In this document: in pieces, positions 1 through 9,819 of the stretch
Layout: the number at the start of each line of letters is the position of its first letter
Numbering within the stretch: the stretch's first letter is position 1
NCBI RefSeq assembly: GCF_009857745.1
Contig: NZ_WWEN01000003.1
Span: forward strand, 558,001 to 622,000
Origin: Thalassovita mangrovi
GTDB lineage: Bacteria > Pseudomonadota > Alphaproteobacteria > Rhodobacterales > Rhodobacteraceae
Length of the DNA: 64,000 bases
Direction: 5' to 3'
Notes under the pieces: generated by a model
What the model was told of the DNA's origin: nothing
Databases searched by the model: none
What the model saw: the letters and a program-made list of their open reading frames with translations, nothing else
Program-made: the position numbers and the translations under genes

Positions 1-887
1 AGCAACTCGCCCTTGGAGACGAGCTTCGGCAGGGCCACTCCCGACCCATCCGGCGCGGAAAAGCCGCGCAGCACCATCGCCCCGTCGCCGCAGGCCACGG
101 TCAGGTGGTCGGCGGTAACTTCCAGTACCTCGCCCGGCTGGCCCGACCCATCCGACAGGGCGGATTTGCCGACCAGGACCAGTTTCCCGCCCGCCTCGAT
201 CTTGGCGCAGAACAGCGGGTTCCAGTAATCGCCGTGATCCAGCGCCCGCACCAGCGCGTCGACCTCGGCCGCCGACCTGGTGAAATCCAACCGCCCGGCC
301 GCCGCGGGACGATGCGACAGGCCGAAATAGCTGCGCATTGAGAGGTCCTGTTTCTGCCGCGCGGGCGCGCCGCTGGCCAGCGCGTCGGCCAGTTCCGGGA
401 AACTGTCGATCGCGGCCTCGTAACACCGCGTGTTCAGCGTCAGCGCGGTATCGGCGGGCGCGATGGCGAAGCGGCGCTGGATCAGGATATCGCCCTCGTC
501 GATGCCGCCTTCGATCATGTGCCAGGTGATGCCGTGCATGTCCTCGGCCGCGGCAACGGCCCAGACCGGCGCGTTCAGCCCGGCATAGGCGGGCAGCGGC
601 CCGTCGTGGAAATTCACCGCGCCCTTGGCGGGCATCGCCAGCACGTCGCCCGGGATGATGTCGAGATTGGCGATGCTCAGCAGCCAGTCGAAGTGCAGCC
701 TACCCAGTCGCGCGCCCAGATCCTTGCCCGGCGCTTCGACCCGCAGCCCCGCGCCGGTGGCCCAGGCGGCGATATCCGGGTTGCGGGTGACCACGGCGGA
801 AATGCTATGCCCCTTGCCGCGCAGGATTTCCCCGCATTGGATTACCAGGGATTCGTTGCCGATCAGGACGCTGGAAAACTGCGACAT
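1..887 (-). CDS. Formyltransferase-domain protein, partial (runs off left edge)
   Basis: At least 295 residues are visible; the start is ATG at 887 and the frame stays open to base 1. The N-terminal part resembles the methionyl-tRNA formyltransferase/ArnA fold: a Rossmann-like start (SVLIGNESLVIQCGEIL), then NFHDGPLP (catalytic Asn and His) and EGGIDEGDIL (catalytic Asp). This is followed by a formyl-trans C-terminal-like segment. A stand-alone Fmt is about 310 residues, so the protein could end just outside the window. In secondary-metabolite loci the same domain is also the first domain of NRPS proteins such as LgrA, and the neighbouring PKS makes that option attractive. The downstream order on this strand is PKS, GT2, then this gene, with only 4 bp between the GT2 stop and this ATG, which indicates one transcript. 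Domain call is fairly safe; NRPS membership is inference. Confidence 0.75.
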   Translation of the reverse strand, partial: MSQFSSVLIGNESLVIQCGEILRGKGHSISAVVTRNPDIAAWATGAGLRVEAPGKDLGARLGRLHFDWLLSIANLDIIPGDVLAMPAKGAVNFHDGPLPAYAGLNAPVWAVAAAEDMHGITWHMIEGGIDEGDILIQRRFAIAPADTALTLNTRCYEAAIDSFPELADALASGAPARQKQDLSMRSYFGLSHRPAAAGRLDFTRSAAEVDALVRALDHGDYWNPLFCAKIEAGGKLVLVGKSALSDGSGQPGEVLEVTADHLTVACGDGAMVLRGFSAPDGSGVALPKLVSKGEL

Positions 888-891
888 GGGA

Positions 892-1923
892 TCACTCCGA
901 TACGATCAGGGACCCGTCCGGCCGAGGCAAGTCTTCGGTCAGGCGGGGGACGGCCGCGCGGCGGCGGGGTTTGAACATCGCGGCCAGGTCGTGGCGCAGC
1001 AAGGTTCGCAGGAAATGCGGCGGGTCGGCCGGTTTGCGGCCGCGCGCATATTGGCGCGCCCGGTGCAGGACGCCGCCGGTGACATGCGCCAGCGTGGCCA
1101 GCGCGGCATAGGCAGCACCGTGGTTCTTGGCGAAATAATAGGACCGGGAATCGAACCAGTAATCCGGCACCCGGCGCCATTCCTTCATGCCGGTGCTGAC
1201 CGATCCGATATGGGCCACGTCGCTTTCGCGCACGAACACCGTCTGATACCCGGCGCGATGCGCGCGCAGGCACAGATCGGTTTCCTCGAAATAGAGGAAA
1301 AACGCCTCGTCAAAGAGCCCGATTTCATCCAGCACCTCGCGCCGCATCATCAGGCTGGCCCCGGCCAGCCAGTCGACCGGGCGGGTGTGGTCGGGAATGT
1401 CGACCGGTACCCGCTTGTGCGACAGCAACCTGGAGACCGGGCCGAAGCGGATCGCGCCTTCGAATTCGCTGGCGATCGAGGGGAAGCGGAAGGTGGTCAG
1501 ATGCGGATCGCCCGTGGGCCCGTGGATATAGCTGCCTGCGAAACCCGCTTCGGGATGGGTTTGCAAGTAATTGAGAAGCTGCCGGATCGCATCCGCAGCG
1601 GGGAAGGCATCGGAATTTAGCACGTATACGTAATCGGGTTTGCTGCCGTCGCTCAGCCCAGCCTGAATGCCGAAATTGTTGCCCGCGCCAAAGCCGCCGT
1701 TGCGGCCCGATTGCAGCACCCGCACCCGGTTGCCCGTGGTCCAGCCATGCGCCTGCGCATGGTCGATCAGCCGCTCGAACGACCCGTCGCCGGAATCGTT
1801 GTCCACCACCAGGATTTCACCACCGATCCCCTGCATCGCGCGCAGCGCCGCATCGACCGATTTCACGGTCATGTCCGGCGTGCGGTAATTCAGGATCACG
1901 GTCAGAAGGCGCGGGTCGGTCAT
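892..1923 (-). CDS. Glycosyltransferase family 2, rhamnosyltransferase-like
   Basis: 343 residues. It begins with a GT-A fold (LLTVILNYRTPDMTVKSVDA), followed by VVDNDSGDGS and NGGFGAGNN nucleotide-sugar motifs and LNSDAFP, a DXD-like metal site. Near residue 195 comes WLAGASLMMRREVL and then FDEAFFLYFEETDLCLR, the pattern of WbbL/RfbF rhamnosyltransferases that use dTDP-rhamnose. The start is ATG at 1923, 4 bp after the PKS stop, with GGCGGAG as a ribosome site overlapping the PKS end, so translation is probably coupled. It should act at the inner face of the cytoplasmic membrane on a lipid-linked or polyketide acceptor. The donor sugar is inferred from family resemblance only. Confidence 0.88.
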   Translation of the reverse strand: MTDPRLLTVILNYRTPDMTVKSVDAALRAMQGIGGEILVVDNDSGDGSFERLIDHAQAHGWTTGNRVRVLQSGRNGGFGAGNNFGIQAGLSDGSKPDYVYVLNSDAFPAADAIRQLLNYLQTHPEAGFAGSYIHGPTGDPHLTTFRFPSIASEFEGAIRFGPVSRLLSHKRVPVDIPDHTRPVDWLAGASLMMRREVLDEIGLFDEAFFLYFEETDLCLRAHRAGYQTVFVRESDVAHIGSVSTGMKEWRRVPDYWFDSRSYYFAKNHGAAYAALATLAHVTGGVLHRARQYARGRKPADPPHFLRTLLRHDLAAMFKPRRRAAVPRLTEDLPRPDGSLIVSE

Positions 1924-1927
1924 CGGG

Positions 1928-4900
1928 TCACTCCGCCGCCTTGTCGGGGGCAATGGCCTGATCCCGTTCGCGTTCCACCGCGTCGATCCCGGCCCGGATA
2001 CGCGCGGCCAAAACCCGCACATTGGGTTCCAGCACCATCGAATCGTGATCGCCCGGCACTTCGAACACCTGCAGATGCGCGGCCCATTGAGTCCAGTCGT
2101 TATCGGCCAGAACATAGGCGCGTTCGGAATTGACCATCCGGTCCGGGGCCACCTGCCATTTGCCCTGCAACTGCGGGCGGTAAAGATGCAGCGGCCCGTT
2201 CCACGGTTCGACCCGATAGCTGGCCACGGCCTGCAGGAAGGCGGCCTCGATTTCTGCGTTATGGAACTGCGCCGGGCCGTCGCCGGTTTCAGCGCCCTTG
2301 CGCCGCTTGGCGAATTCCCAGCGGATGCGGTTTGCCGCCCATTGCAGCGGATAAGCCGGGCCGCGTTCCTTCAGCTCCAGCCACTGGATCGCTGCCCGGT
2401 CGCGTTTCGACAGTGGCCGGCGCACCGGCAAGGGCGTGTCGAGCATGATCAGCATCGCCACCTCTTCGCCCGCCGCCGTCAGCTGCTGGGCGATTTCATA
2501 GGCGGTGATACCGCCGCCGGAGAACCCGCCGATCATATAGGGCCCGTGCGGCTGCACCTGGCGCATTTCGGCGATGTAATCCTGCGCGGCTTCTTCGATG
2601 CTGCCATGCGGGTCGGCATCGCCGTAAAGCCCGCGCGCCTGCAGGCCATAGAACGGCCTGTCGGTGCCCAGCAGATGCGCCAGATGGCGCAGGTTCAGAA
2701 CGTTGCCGAACATCCCCGCGACCAGGAAGAACGGCGTTTTCGACCCGCCTTCGCCCTGATGCATCGGCACCACGTGGGTGAAGCGGCGCTCGGGGGCGGC
2801 GGGTTTAACCGCATCCTCGGTCACAGCGCCCTGATCGGGGATCAGTGCTGCGATCTTGCGCACGGTGGGGGCTTCGAACAGGACCGAGATCGGGAAATCG
2901 GTGCCGAAGGCTTTCTTGATCCGGGCAAACAGCCGCACCGCGATCAGTGAATGACCGCCAAGGTCGAAGAAACTGTCGTCGATGCCGACCTGATCGACGC
3001 CCAGCAGTTCCTCGAAGAACCCGGCCAGGCGCTTTTCCACTTCCGTTTCCGGCGCGGCGTAATCCTGATCCAGTTCGGGGCGCTGGAATTTCTGTTCGGT
3101 GTTTTCTGCCTGGGTTTCCCCGGCCTGATCGATCAGCCCGTGCAGGTCGAGCGATGACACCACGATCTGCGATTGCCCGCTGGAAAGCGCACGGAAAAAC
3201 GCCTCCGCCCCCTCGGTGCGGCGGATGCCCTGAGACAGGTTGTGCTGCAGCCGTTCCTCGGCCGGTGACAGCGGGCGGTGTTCGGGGGCGGGCGCCTGCG
3301 CTTCGGTCCGGGCGAAACCGGCGTTAGCGTCCAGCTTGCGGATGGAAAAACCTTCGATGTCCAGCAGCACGGTCCCGTCCGGCGCGGCGATGGTGATGTC
3401 GAAGCTCGCCATCGGCCCGGCATCGGTGTTGTCCCCGGCATTGCGGACCCAGCTGATCACCTCGCCCTGCAGCGGGGCAAAGGCGCGCAGCCGGTGATAG
3501 GACACCGGCACCCAAAGCTGCGCCGCCTGGTAACCGTCGATCAGTTCCATCGCCCAGCCGGTGGCGATGTCCAGCAGCCCGGGATGAAGCGCGTAATTGT
3601 CGAGGTCGCCGCGGAATTGCGTTGGCAGGGACAGTCGGGCGATGCCTTCGTTATTGCCAAGCGACACCGAATGCAGCACCCGCCAGCGCGGCCCGAATTT
3701 CAGGTGCTTTTCCTGCGGTGCGCTCAGCGTTTCGCCCGCCAGCGCCACCTGCGGCTTGCCGCAGCGCGCGGCAATCGCCACGGGGTCGAGCTTTCGCGGC
3801 TGGCCCAGCGGCAGCAGCGCCACCGACCCTTGCGCGTTGACCTCGAACCGGTCGGAGCCGGCATCGGCGCTCTGGATTTCCACCTCGTAGCCCTGATCGC
3901 TGCGCGGCAGGCGCAGGCGCATCTGCCGCGCGCCCTGCGCGGCGACCTGCATCGGCGACAGGAAGAACAGATCGCGGAGCTCGTACGGCCCCGTTTCGCC
4001 CTGTGCCTTCAGCGCCTCGTTGATCAGCTCCAGATAGCCGGTGCCGGGCAGCAGGATATCGCCCTGTTTGGTGCGGTGTTCGTTCAGCACCCAGCACTCG
4101 CGGGCGTCGAGCGTGCTGGTGAAGATCCGGGCGCCATCGCTGTCGAAGCTTTTCAGGTCCAGCAGGGGTTGGCCCGCCGGTTTCGGTTCCGCCTGCTGCG
4201 CCGTGCCGGTGCGCGCGGCCATCGCATCGGCGGCCATGCCGGTATCGGCCCAGATACCCCAGTCGATCGCCAGAACCCGCGTCCGCCCGCCCGCGCGCGA
4301 TTTGGCGAAGGCGTTGAGGTATTCGTTGGCGGCGACGTAATCGACCTGTCCGGCGGGCGCCGTTGCGGTGGAGGAGGAGGAAAACAGCACCATGAAATCC
4401 AGCGATCCGTCGGGGAACAGCCCGTCCAGCACCTGGGTGCCGTGGATTTTCGGGGTGAACACGTCCTCGATATCGGACAGGGATTTGCCCAGGATCGGCG
4501 CGTCGGCGATGACGCCAGCGGCATGGATGACGCCGTTGATGTCGCCGAACAGGTCCTTGGCCGTCTGCACCGCGCCGCGCATGTCTTCGACATTGCTCAC
4601 GTCTGCGGGCAGGACCAGAACCTGCCCCCCGGCCTGTTCCAGGCTCTGCACCGCCCGGATGCGGCGCACCAGCGGATCGGTCGGCGCGGTGTTGTTCACG
4701 ATCGCGTCCCATTCGACCCTATCGGGCAGCGGGGTGCGCGCCAGCAGCACGATATTGGCGTCCGCGCGGGTGATCAGCGCCTCGGCCAGCGTCGTGCCGA
4801 TGCCGCCGAACCCGCCGGTGATCATGTAGGTGCCGCCCTGCCGGATCGGCAGGTCCTCGGCCGCGTTGAGCGGGGTTTCGTCGAAATCCAGTTCGAACCG

Positions 4901-7900
4901 CTTGTCGCCCCGGATCGCGGCGACGGTGTTGGCGGGGGTGGACAGCGCTTCTTCAAGCAGCTGATCGGCGATCTTTCCGCCTTGGCGTTTGCCGCCGCCC
5001 TGCGCCATGTCCAGCACCGCACAGGTGATGCCCGGAAATTCGCGCGGGATCACCCGGGCCGGGCCCATCACCGTGGCCTTGTCGGGGTAGCGCAACGCCT
5101 CATCTCGTACCTGCGCCGCGTCCGAGGTCGCCACCGTGATATGCAGCGGCGTGGGCGCGTTCTGTTCGCTGATCGCCTGCGCCAGGAACAGCAGCGAATA
5201 GAACCCGTGTTCCTGATTGCGGTGGAAGAAGCTGGACCCGGGGCGGAAGCTTTCATCCCCGGTCAGCAGCCACAGATGTAGGATGCGCGTGGGCAATTCG
5301 CCCCGCGCCGACAGGTCCTGCAGCAACTGGTCGTAACCGATGCGCCCCTGTTCGGGCGGCAGGACATAGCCGGTATCGGTGCGCGCAAAGGCATCGCCGG
5401 GCCGGACCGAGGTCACGGTGTGCCCCGCCATACGCAGGCGTTTGGAAATTTCCGCCCCCGCGCCGGTATCGTCTTCGAAGATCAGCCAGGTTTCCTTGGC
5501 GGCCTCGGACAGATCGCCCGCCACATCCACTGCGCAATCGGCATAGCGGGGCTTCCACACCGGGCGATAGGCCCAGCTTTCCATGTCGTCGCGCCGCATC
5601 AGCCAGGTGTCGGCGGGGGCGTCGCCCGCCACGGCCGGTTCGATGAAATATTCCTGCCGCTGGAACGCGTAGGAGGGCAGCACCACGCGGTTGCGCTTCG
5701 CCGCGCCCCAGATCTGGTGCCAGTCGAAATCGACACCCACGGCCCATGTGCGGCCCAGCATCGCGGCGAAATAGGTGTCGTCGGCGATATCGTCCTGCGG
5801 ATGGCGCAGGGTGCCGATCACCTGGTTCGGGGTCACGTCGGGGTGCTGCCCGGTGAGCGATGACAGCGCCTTGCCTGGTCCGACCTCGATGAACACCTTG
5901 TCGCCGGTTGCGGCCAGCGTGCCGATGCAGTCGGCGAACATCACCGTGTTGCGCAGGTGGCCGACCCAGTAATCGGGATCGGTGGCCTGATCGGCGGTGA
6001 TGAAAGCGCCGGTCCGGTTCGAGGTGAAGGGGATTTGCGGGGCGTTGAGTTGGATCGATTGCAGGTAGGCGCGGAAGCGGTCGAGGATCGGGTCGAGCAT
6101 CCGGCTATGCGCCGCGACGTCGATTAGGATGCGCTGGCAATCCACGTCGCGCGATTTCAGCTCGGCTTCCAGCCGGTCCAGCGCCGCCTGCGGGCCGGAG
6201 GCAACTGAAAGCCCCGGCGCGTTGACGCCCGCCAGATCGAGGTCATCGCCCAGCAGCGGCTTCAGCTCCTCTGCGGGCAGCGACACGCTCAGCATCCCGC
6301 CTGCGGGCACCGTGTCGAACAACTGCCCGCGCAGATGCACCAGTCCGATGCAATCCTCGAAGCTCATTACGCCGGCCAGACAGGCGGCGGTGTTCTCGCC
6401 CATCGAATGGCCGGTCAGCGCCGAGGGCTTCACGCCCCAGCTGATCCACAGCTGCGCCAGCGCGTATTCCACGATCATGATCAGCGGCAGCTGGACCGAG
6501 GGCGTTTTCAGCTTTTCATCCGCCGCATCCTCGGTTCCCGGTTCGGGCAGCCACAGCGCGCGGATGTCGTAATCGATCTTGCCCTGCAGAACCTCCAGCC
6601 CGCGATCCATCCATTCGGCGAAGACCGGTTCGGTTTCATAGAGGTCATGCGCCATCCCGGCATATTGCGCGCCGCCGCCGGGGAACATGAACACGACATC
6701 GGGCCGGTCGCCCACCACCTGGTGGGTGAAAACCCGGCGGGGATCGTTCGCCTCCAGCAATTCGGCGGCTTCTTCGTGCGTTTCGGCCACGACCACGCGG
6801 CGGCGTTCAAAGGCGCGGCGGCCTTCCTTCAGGGTCCAGGCGACATCCGCAAGCGGCTGTTCGGGATGCGCGCGCAGATGGGTGGCGAGGTTGGCGGCAT
6901 TGGCCTCCAACGCGGATTTGGTGCGGCCCGATATGGTCAGGATCTGGAACGGCCAGTCGCTTTCCTCCGAGGCCGCCCGTTCGGGGGCTTCTTCGAGCAC
7001 AACATGCGCGTTGGTGCCGCCGACGCCCAGCGAATTGACCCCGGCCCGGCGCGGACCCTTATGCGACACCCAGTCGGTCAGACGGTCGTTCACGATAAAC
7101 GGCGAATGGTCGAAATCAATCGCCGGGTTGGGTTTTTCGAATCCCAGGCTCGGCGGCATCTGCCGGTTATGCAGCGCCAAGCTCGCCTTGATCAGGCTGG
7201 CCACACCGGCGGCGGTGTCGAGATGGCCGATATTGGTCTTCACAGATCCGATGCGGCAGAACCCGGTCTCGTCGGTGGTTTCCTGAAACGCCTGGGTCAG
7301 CGCGGCAACCTCGATCGGGTCGCCCAGATAGGTGCCGGTGCCGTGGCATTCGATGTAATCGATGGTGTCGGCGGTGACATCCGACAGCGCCTGCGCATCG
7401 GCAATCGCCGCCGCCTGCCCGTCGACCGAGGGCGCCAGGTATCCGGCCTTGGCCGCGCCGTCATTGTTGACCGCCGATCCCTTGATCACGGCCCAGATGT
7501 GATCGCCGTCGGCAATCGCATCCTCCAGCCGCCGCAGTACCACGACGCCCGCGCCGGACCCGAAAACGGTCCCCTGCGCGCGGTGATCGAAGGCGTGGCA
7601 ATGGCCGTCGGGCGACAGGATTTCGCCCTCCTTGTAAAGATACCCGCGCGCATGCGGCAGCTCGATCGTCACGCCGCCCGCCAAGGCCATGTCGCATTCG
7701 CCATTGAGCAGCGATTGGCAGGCGTAATGGGTCGCCACCAGAGAGGTGGAGCAGGCGGTCTGTACGTTGACCGACGGGCCTTTCAGGTCCAGCACGTGGC
7801 TGAGGCGCGTGACCATGAAATCCTTGTCATTGCCGGTATGGCGCAACAGGAACATGCCGGTGCTGTCGACCAGATCGCGGTTCGAACAGATGTTGAAATA

Positions 7901-8308
7901 GAAATAGCTGCCCATGCCGCAGCCGCCGAACACGCCGATGGGACCGGTGAAATTTTCCGGCATGTGACCGGCGTTTTCCAAGGCTTCCCACGACACTTCG
8001 AGGAATTGCCGGTGCTGCGGGTCGAGGATCGCCGCCTCTTTCGGGGAAAAGCCGAAGAATTCGGCGTCGAATTCCTTGAACCCGTCCAGAATCGCGGCGG
8101 CGGGGACGTAGTCGTCCCGCTCGATCAGGTGGGGCGCTTCGCCTGCAGCGAGTAAGTCTTCCTTCGACAGGGGACGGATGGATTCGATGCCGTCGCGCAG
8201 GTTGACCCAATAGTCCTGCACCGATTGCGCACCCGGAAGATGCGCTGCCATGCCAATAATGGCGATGTCCGCCGCGTGGGGCGGAGCAGGGTCCATTGTT
8301 TCCGACAT
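1928..8308 (-). CDS. Type I polyketide synthase, single module KS-AT-KR-DH-ACP-TE
   Basis: 2126 residues. The ketosynthase spans about 13-440 with TACSTS (Cys186), HGTGT (His322) and NIGH (His362). The acyltransferase spans about 535-870 with GHSMGE (Ser635). A ketoreductase at about 1155-1360 has TGGFGGIG and YVAAN (Tyr1324). A dehydratase-like double hot-dog at about 1385-1660 has His1411 and Asp1580. An acyl carrier protein at about 1755-1825 has LGGHSL (Ser1787), and a C-terminal thioesterase has GFSGG (Ser1930) and GDH (His2088). The catalytic residues are present. The KR-before-DH order differs from ordinary modular PKSs, which have DH before KR, and recalls enediyne or PUFA-type synthases. 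ATG at 8308 is used; an ATG at 8296 is also possible. It needs a phosphopantetheinyl transferase from elsewhere. Product unknown. Confidence 0.93.
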   Translation of the reverse strand: MSETMDPAPPHAADIAIIGMAAHLPGAQSVQDYWVNLRDGIESIRPLSKEDLLAAGEAPHLIERDDYVPAAAILDGFKEFDAEFFGFSPKEAAILDPQHRQFLEVSWEALENAGHMPENFTGPIGVFGGCGMGSYFYFNICSNRDLVDSTGMFLLRHTGNDKDFMVTRLSHVLDLKGPSVNVQTACSTSLVATHYACQSLLNGECDMALAGGVTIELPHARGYLYKEGEILSPDGHCHAFDHRAQGTVFGSGAGVVVLRRLEDAIADGDHIWAVIKGSAVNNDGAAKAGYLAPSVDGQAAAIADAQALSDVTADTIDYIECHGTGTYLGDPIEVAALTQAFQETTDETGFCRIGSVKTNIGHLDTAAGVASLIKASLALHNRQMPPSLGFEKPNPAIDFDHSPFIVNDRLTDWVSHKGPRRAGVNSLGVGGTNAHVVLEEAPERAASEESDWPFQILTISGRTKSALEANAANLATHLRAHPEQPLADVAWTLKEGRRAFERRRVVVAETHEEAAELLEANDPRRVFTHQVVGDRPDVVFMFPGGGAQYAGMAHDLYETEPVFAEWMDRGLEVLQGKIDYDIRALWLPEPGTEDAADEKLKTPSVQLPLIMIVEYALAQLWISWGVKPSALTGHSMGENTAACLAGVMSFEDCIGLVHLRGQLFDTVPAGGMLSVSLPAEELKPLLGDDLDLAGVNAPGLSVASGPQAALDRLEAELKSRDVDCQRILIDVAAHSRMLDPILDRFRAYLQSIQLNAPQIPFTSNRTGAFITADQATDPDYWVGHLRNTVMFADCIGTLAATGDKVFIEVGPGKALSSLTGQHPDVTPNQVIGTLRHPQDDIADDTYFAAMLGRTWAVGVDFDWHQIWGAAKRNRVVLPSYAFQRQEYFIEPAVAGDAPADTWLMRRDDMESWAYRPVWKPRYADCAVDVAGDLSEAAKETWLIFEDDTGAGAEISKRLRMAGHTVTSVRPGDAFARTDTGYVLPPEQGRIGYDQLLQDLSARGELPTRILHLWLLTGDESFRPGSSFFHRNQEHGFYSLLFLAQAISEQNAPTPLHITVATSDAAQVRDEALRYPDKATVMGPARVIPREFPGITCAVLDMAQGGGKRQGGKIADQLLEEALSTPANTVAAIRGDKRFELDFDETPLNAAEDLPIRQGGTYMITGGFGGIGTTLAEALITRADANIVLLARTPLPDRVEWDAIVNNTAPTDPLVRRIRAVQSLEQAGGQVLVLPADVSNVEDMRGAVQTAKDLFGDINGVIHAAGVIADAPILGKSLSDIEDVFTPKIHGTQVLDGLFPDGSLDFMVLFSSSSTATAPAGQVDYVAANEYLNAFAKSRAGGRTRVLAIDWGIWADTGMAADAMAARTGTAQQAEPKPAGQPLLDLKSFDSDGARIFTSTLDARECWVLNEHRTKQGDILLPGTGYLELINEALKAQGETGPYELRDLFFLSPMQVAAQGARQMRLRLPRSDQGYEVEIQSADAGSDRFEVNAQGSVALLPLGQPRKLDPVAIAARCGKPQVALAGETLSAPQEKHLKFGPRWRVLHSVSLGNNEGIARLSLPTQFRGDLDNYALHPGLLDIATGWAMELIDGYQAAQLWVPVSYHRLRAFAPLQGEVISWVRNAGDNTDAGPMASFDITIAAPDGTVLLDIEGFSIRKLDANAGFARTEAQAPAPEHRPLSPAEERLQHNLSQGIRRTEGAEAFFRALSSGQSQIVVSSLDLHGLIDQAGETQAENTEQKFQRPELDQDYAAPETEVEKRLAGFFEELLGVDQVGIDDSFFDLGGHSLIAVRLFARIKKAFGTDFPISVLFEAPTVRKIAALIPDQGAVTEDAVKPAAPERRFTHVVPMHQGEGGSKTPFFLVAGMFGNVLNLRHLAHLLGTDRPFYGLQARGLYGDADPHGSIEEAAQDYIAEMRQVQPHGPYMIGGFSGGGITAYEIAQQLTAAGEEVAMLIMLDTPLPVRRPLSKRDRAAIQWLELKERGPAYPLQWAANRIRWEFAKRRKGAETGDGPAQFHNAEIEAAFLQAVASYRVEPWNGPLHLYRPQLQGKWQVAPDRMVNSERAYVLADNDWTQWAAHLQVFEVPGDHDSMVLEPNVRVLAARIRAGIDAVERERDQAIAPDKAAE

Positions 8309-8432
8309 TCAAACAAACTCGTTTCTTATAAACACTTATACTAACGATACGGGCAGATTTGGGTAGTTTTGAGGCGCGCGACCGGCTTTTTGGCCTCAAT
8401 CACCGTGAATCAGGGATTCATTTGGCAACAAT

Positions 8433-9791
8433 TCAGGGCAGAAGTTGCTGTACCTCCCCCCAATGCAGCCACAGGATGAACCCCGCCGCCACCAGGGCGG
8501 TCAGTGCGAAGATCGTGTCGTGCAGCGGGTCCCACGCGCCCTGATGGCGCGACAGCCACACCACGACCGGGTAGGCGCAGACATAGGCCGCCCCCAATCC
8601 CAGCAGCGCCCCCAGCATCCCGGCCAGTTCCAGCCCGATCAGCAGCCCGGCGAAGATCAGCACCCCGCGCGCCGCCGCCAGCACGAAGAACCGTTTCGAA
8701 TCCCCCGCCGCCAGCGCCGCCTGATCGTAGGTCAGCACGATGATCTGCGGCATCTGCATGCAGGCCAGCACCACCACCACGGCGCCGGCGCTCTGATAGC
8801 GCGGGTCATAAAGCAGATCGACCAGCCACACGCCCAGCAGCGCCAGGGCGATCACCATCGTCATCAGGAAGGCGGTGGCGTAGATTCGCATCTTGCGCAG
8901 CCGCAGGAAGTTTTCGGCGGATTCCCGCGGCGGGTTTTCGCGGTAGATCGGGATCAGCACCTTGCGCGTCACCACCCCGCCCAGCAGCAGCGGGAAGGAG
9001 GCCAGGAAGAAGCCGATATTGTAGACGCCGAATTCGTCCAGCGACAGGTATTTGCCGATCACCAGCTTGTCGCTCTGGCCGATGAAGAAGCCGCAGATGG
9101 TGGACAGGAAAATCCATTTGCCGAAATGGATCAGTTCGTCCGCCGCGCGTTTTTCCCACCGCAGCCGGTTCGGCGCGCCGGGCAGGAAGGCGCCAAGGAA
9201 CACCACCTGCGCGATGGCGCTGGCGATGCCGCTGATCACCAGCGCCCAGACCGACCCGGTGATCCAGGCGGCGGTGACGGCGACGATCAGTCCGACCACC
9301 TGCACGGCGATTTCGATCACCGTGACCCGGCCCGCCCGCAGGTGCCGGTTCGCGGTTTCCAGCTTGGTCGGGTTGAAGCCGTTGATCAGCAGCGTCAGCC
9401 CGGCCACCGGCAGCAGGTGCAGCAGCTGCGGTTCCTGGTAGAACAGCGACATCGGATAGGCCAGGAAGCAGGTAGCGATCCAAAGCCCGGCGCCGCGGAT
9501 GATCTGGATCGTCCAGGCGGTGTTTAGGAAATCTTCGTCGTCGCCGCGCTCGGATTGCATGATCGACGGGCTGACGCCGACATCGGAAAACATCGCCAGC
9601 CCCATCATCACCACCGATACCAAAGCCATCAGGCCGAAGGCTTCGGGGAACAGGATGCGGGTCAGGATCAGGTTTGAAAGCAGCCGCAGGAATTGATAGG
9701 TGACAAACCCCATCGTGGTGATCGCCGAACTGCGCAGCGCGCGTTCGGTCAGGCTGCTGCCGAGGCTGAAGCGGCGAAACGTGTTGATCAT
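8433..9791 (-). CDS. Oligosaccharide flippase, Wzx/MOP superfamily
   Basis: 452 residues from ATG at 9791; an in-frame GTG at 9830 would overlap the upstream gene. It has about 12-14 hydrophobic segments in two halves, with the N-terminal MOP-exporter pattern (ERALRSSAITTMGFVTYQF, RILFPEAFGLMALVSVV). A FGKWIFLSTICGFFIGQSDK segment is typical of the Polysacc_synt_3 branch (WzxC, AmsL, TuaB). Family members move undecaprenyl-linked oligosaccharide units across the inner membrane. It follows a GT2 gene after 28 bp on the same strand and precedes the PKS by 124 bp. That gap holds an imperfect hairpin (8368-8398) without a U-run, so read-through into the PKS is plausible. Confidence 0.9.
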   Translation of the reverse strand: MINTFRRFSLGSSLTERALRSSAITTMGFVTYQFLRLLSNLILTRILFPEAFGLMALVSVVMMGLAMFSDVGVSPSIMQSERGDDEDFLNTAWTIQIIRGAGLWIATCFLAYPMSLFYQEPQLLHLLPVAGLTLLINGFNPTKLETANRHLRAGRVTVIEIAVQVVGLIVAVTAAWITGSVWALVISGIASAIAQVVFLGAFLPGAPNRLRWEKRAADELIHFGKWIFLSTICGFFIGQSDKLVIGKYLSLDEFGVYNIGFFLASFPLLLGGVVTRKVLIPIYRENPPRESAENFLRLRKMRIYATAFLMTMVIALALLGVWLVDLLYDPRYQSAGAVVVVLACMQMPQIIVLTYDQAALAAGDSKRFFVLAAARGVLIFAGLLIGLELAGMLGALLGLGAAYVCAYPVVVWLSRHQGAWDPLHDTIFALTALVAAGFILWLHWGEVQQLLP

Positions 9792-9819
9792 GTGCGGGGA
9801 ACCTTCGAACGGGGCGCTG

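Noticed and set aside
5420-8155. Long plus-strand frames opposite the PKS
   Set aside because: They are antisense shadows without ribosome sites; the minus strand carries all conserved PKS motifs.
8368-8398. Hairpin TTGAGGC/GCCTCAA between flippase and PKS as a terminator
   Set aside because: Stem of only 7 bp with a long loop and no U-run on the minus strand, so it does not argue for separate transcripts.
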